A stretch of DNA of 6,308 nt from Chloroflexota bacterium (lineage in GTDB: Bacteria; Chloroflexota; Limnocylindria; QHBO01): contig JAPSGM010000116.1 in assembly GCA_031177555.1 (NCBI GenBank), forward strand, positions 1-6,308, in the 5' to 3' direction. Positions 5,309 through 6,308 of this stretch are shown piece after piece. Position 1 is the stretch's first letter. Each line of letters starts with the position of its first letter. Both the position numbers and the translations under genes were made by a program. The notes beneath the pieces were generated by a model. That model worked only from the letters and a program-made list of their open reading frames with translations, did no database searches and was not told the origin of the DNA.

Positions 5309-5315
5309 CGTCAGC
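5304..5315. repeat. 12-nt palindrome spanning two convergent stop codons
   Basis: GCTGACGTCAGC is perfectly self-complementary and contains both the LMF-gene stop (TGA, 5306-5308) and the desaturase-like stop on the minus strand (TCA, 5311-5313). There is no loop and no T run, so it is not a standard bidirectional terminator. Reciprocal stops facing each other across CG give part of this symmetry automatically. Confidence 0.6.
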
Positions 5316-6308
5316 GAAGCGTGCCGCGCAGGGCCGACCGCGCCGCGTGCAGCCCGCACAGGCCGTGCACCCCGCCGCCCGGTGGCGTCGACGCCGAGCA
5401 GATGAAGATGCGTGGGTCGGGCGTCGAGTACGGGTCGATGCGCAGGGCGGGACGGGTGAAGAACTGGGCCCAGTGCTGCAGGCCGCCGTTGATGTCGCCG
5501 CCCACGTAGTTGGCGTTGTAGGCCTCCAGGTCCGCCGGCCCCATGGCGTGCGTGGCGATGATCCGGTCGCGGAACCTCGGCGCGAAGCGCTCGACCTGGC
5601 CAAGGATCGGCTCCGTTGCGTCCAGCTGCCAGCCGTTCGGGACGTGGCAGTAGGCCCACACCACGTGCCGTCCGTCGGGGGCGCGCGTGGGGTCGAGCGC
5701 CGACGGCTGCGACAGCAGCACGAAGGGGCGCTCGTGGACGCGCCCGCGGGCGACCGCCTCCTCCGAAGCCATCACCTCCTCCAGCGTGCCACCCAGGTGG
5801 AGGGTTCCGGCCTGCGACAGCTCGGCATCGCGCCACGGGATCGGGCCGTCCAGGACGAGGTCCAGCTTGAAGACCCCCGGCCCGTACCGATACCGTCGCA
5901 GCTGCGCCGCGTATGCGCCCCCCAGCCGGTCTCCAGCCAGCGCCAGGACCTGCCTGGGCGTCAGGTCCAGCATCGCCGCCCGATGCGCCGGCAGCTCGTC
6001 CAGGCGGTCGATCCGCACGCCGGTCTCGATCGCCCCGCCAAGCTCGCGCAGGACCGATGCCAGCGCATCGGTGATGCGCTGGGAGCCTCCGCGGGGAATC
6101 GGCCAGCCGACGGCATGCGCGCTCACCAGGAAGGCGAGGCCCAGCCCGCCGGTGAGCGGCTTGGTGAGCGGCAGGAAGGAGTGCGCGCCGGTGCCCGCCA
6201 GCAGCGCCCGAGCGGCCGGGGAGCGGAAGCGCCGCGCCAGCATCGCCGCCGGCGCGAGCGCCGGCAGGCCGAAGCGGGCCAGGGCGAACGGGTGGCGCGC
6301 GATGACGA
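5311..6308 (-). CDS. Phytoene-desaturase-like FAD-dependent oxidoreductase (partial, 5' end beyond window)
   Basis: The C-terminal 331 residues of a flavoprotein in the phytoene dehydrogenase/amine oxidase group (COG1233, PYROXD2-like). The frame is open to the window end, and an ATG at 6241-6243 is internal: the codons before it read RHPFALARFGLPALAPAA, typical of the family. Visible motifs are AHSFLPLTKPLTGGLGLAF, HAVGWPIPRGGSQRITDAL (a signature segment of this group), and near the end ADLEAYNANYVGGDINGG and the FAD-contacting STPPGGGVHGLCGLHAA close to the C-terminus. The N-terminal GxGxxG dinucleotide-binding fold must lie outside. Members act on carotenoids or other lipids, or are of unknown role, so calling it a carotenoid enzyme would be unsafe; no phytoene synthase is in the window. 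It converges on the LMF-family gene with only two bases between stop codons. Confidence 0.88.
   Translation of the reverse strand, partial: VIARHPFALARFGLPALAPAAMLARRFRSPAARALLAGTGAHSFLPLTKPLTGGLGLAFLVSAHAVGWPIPRGGSQRITDALASVLRELGGAIETGVRIDRLDELPAHRAAMLDLTPRQVLALAGDRLGGAYAAQLRRYRYGPGVFKLDLVLDGPIPWRDAELSQAGTLHLGGTLEEVMASEEAVARGRVHERPFVLLSQPSALDPTRAPDGRHVVWAYCHVPNGWQLDATEPILGQVERFAPRFRDRIIATHAMGPADLEAYNANYVGGDINGGLQHWAQFFTRPALRIDPYSTPDPRIFICSASTPPGGGVHGLCGLHAARSALRGTLR

Noticed and set aside
4469..5836. A 455-codon minus-strand frame across the LMF gene and the start of the desaturase-like gene
   Set aside because: Low-complexity Arg/Ala/Gly/His composition, no domain, and overlaps two genes with clear family motifs in other frames.

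Overview
High-GC chromosomal DNA (roughly 70% G+C by eye) carrying the core trans-translation pair smpB and ssrA (tmRNA) downstream of a C-terminal processing protease. GC content, frequent GTG starts, weak or absent Shine-Dalgarno sites, TAGnnT-type -10 boxes and gene content (S41 protease, LLM-type flavin/F420 oxidoreductase, lipase maturation factor-like membrane protein, phytoene-desaturase-like enzyme) suggest a GC-rich Chloroflexota lineage (for example Limnocylindria-like) or a relative of Actinomycetota. This assignment is inference; no marker settles it.

Layout. 63-1466 (+) is a membrane-anchored S41/CtpA-type protease. 1467-1699 is an information-rich gap: a promoter, a very strong Shine-Dalgarno, a 13-codon leader ORF, alternative hairpins, a 10-bp GC hairpin with a short T run, and then a 17-nt tandem repeat that reaches into the smpB start codon. 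1700-2161 (+) is smpB. 2162-2509 is a 348-nt gap with a pair of inverted 31-nt motifs bounding a 154-nt segment, followed by a good sigma70-type promoter. 2510-2871 (+) is a one-piece tmRNA with encoded CCA and tag AGKPATGNRQVALAA. 2915-3802 (+) is an LLM-class oxidoreductase and 3872-5308 (+) a polytopic LMF-family protein. 5311-6308 (-) is the C-terminal part of a phytoene-desaturase-like FAD enzyme that continues past the window end.

How they fit together. SmpB and tmRNA rescue stalled ribosomes and tag the nascent chain for proteolysis. The upstream protease is extracytoplasmic, so it is not itself the tag-directed protease. The oxidoreductase, LMF protein and desaturase look like accessory metabolism or envelope genes with no clear link to trans-translation. 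The most interesting part is the smpB leader: a self-contained leader-peptide/terminator unit followed by three identical-length, ATGA-overlapping six-codon mini-ORFs, the last overlapping the smpB ATG. This could be an attenuation or translational-coupling device, but function is unproven from sequence alone.
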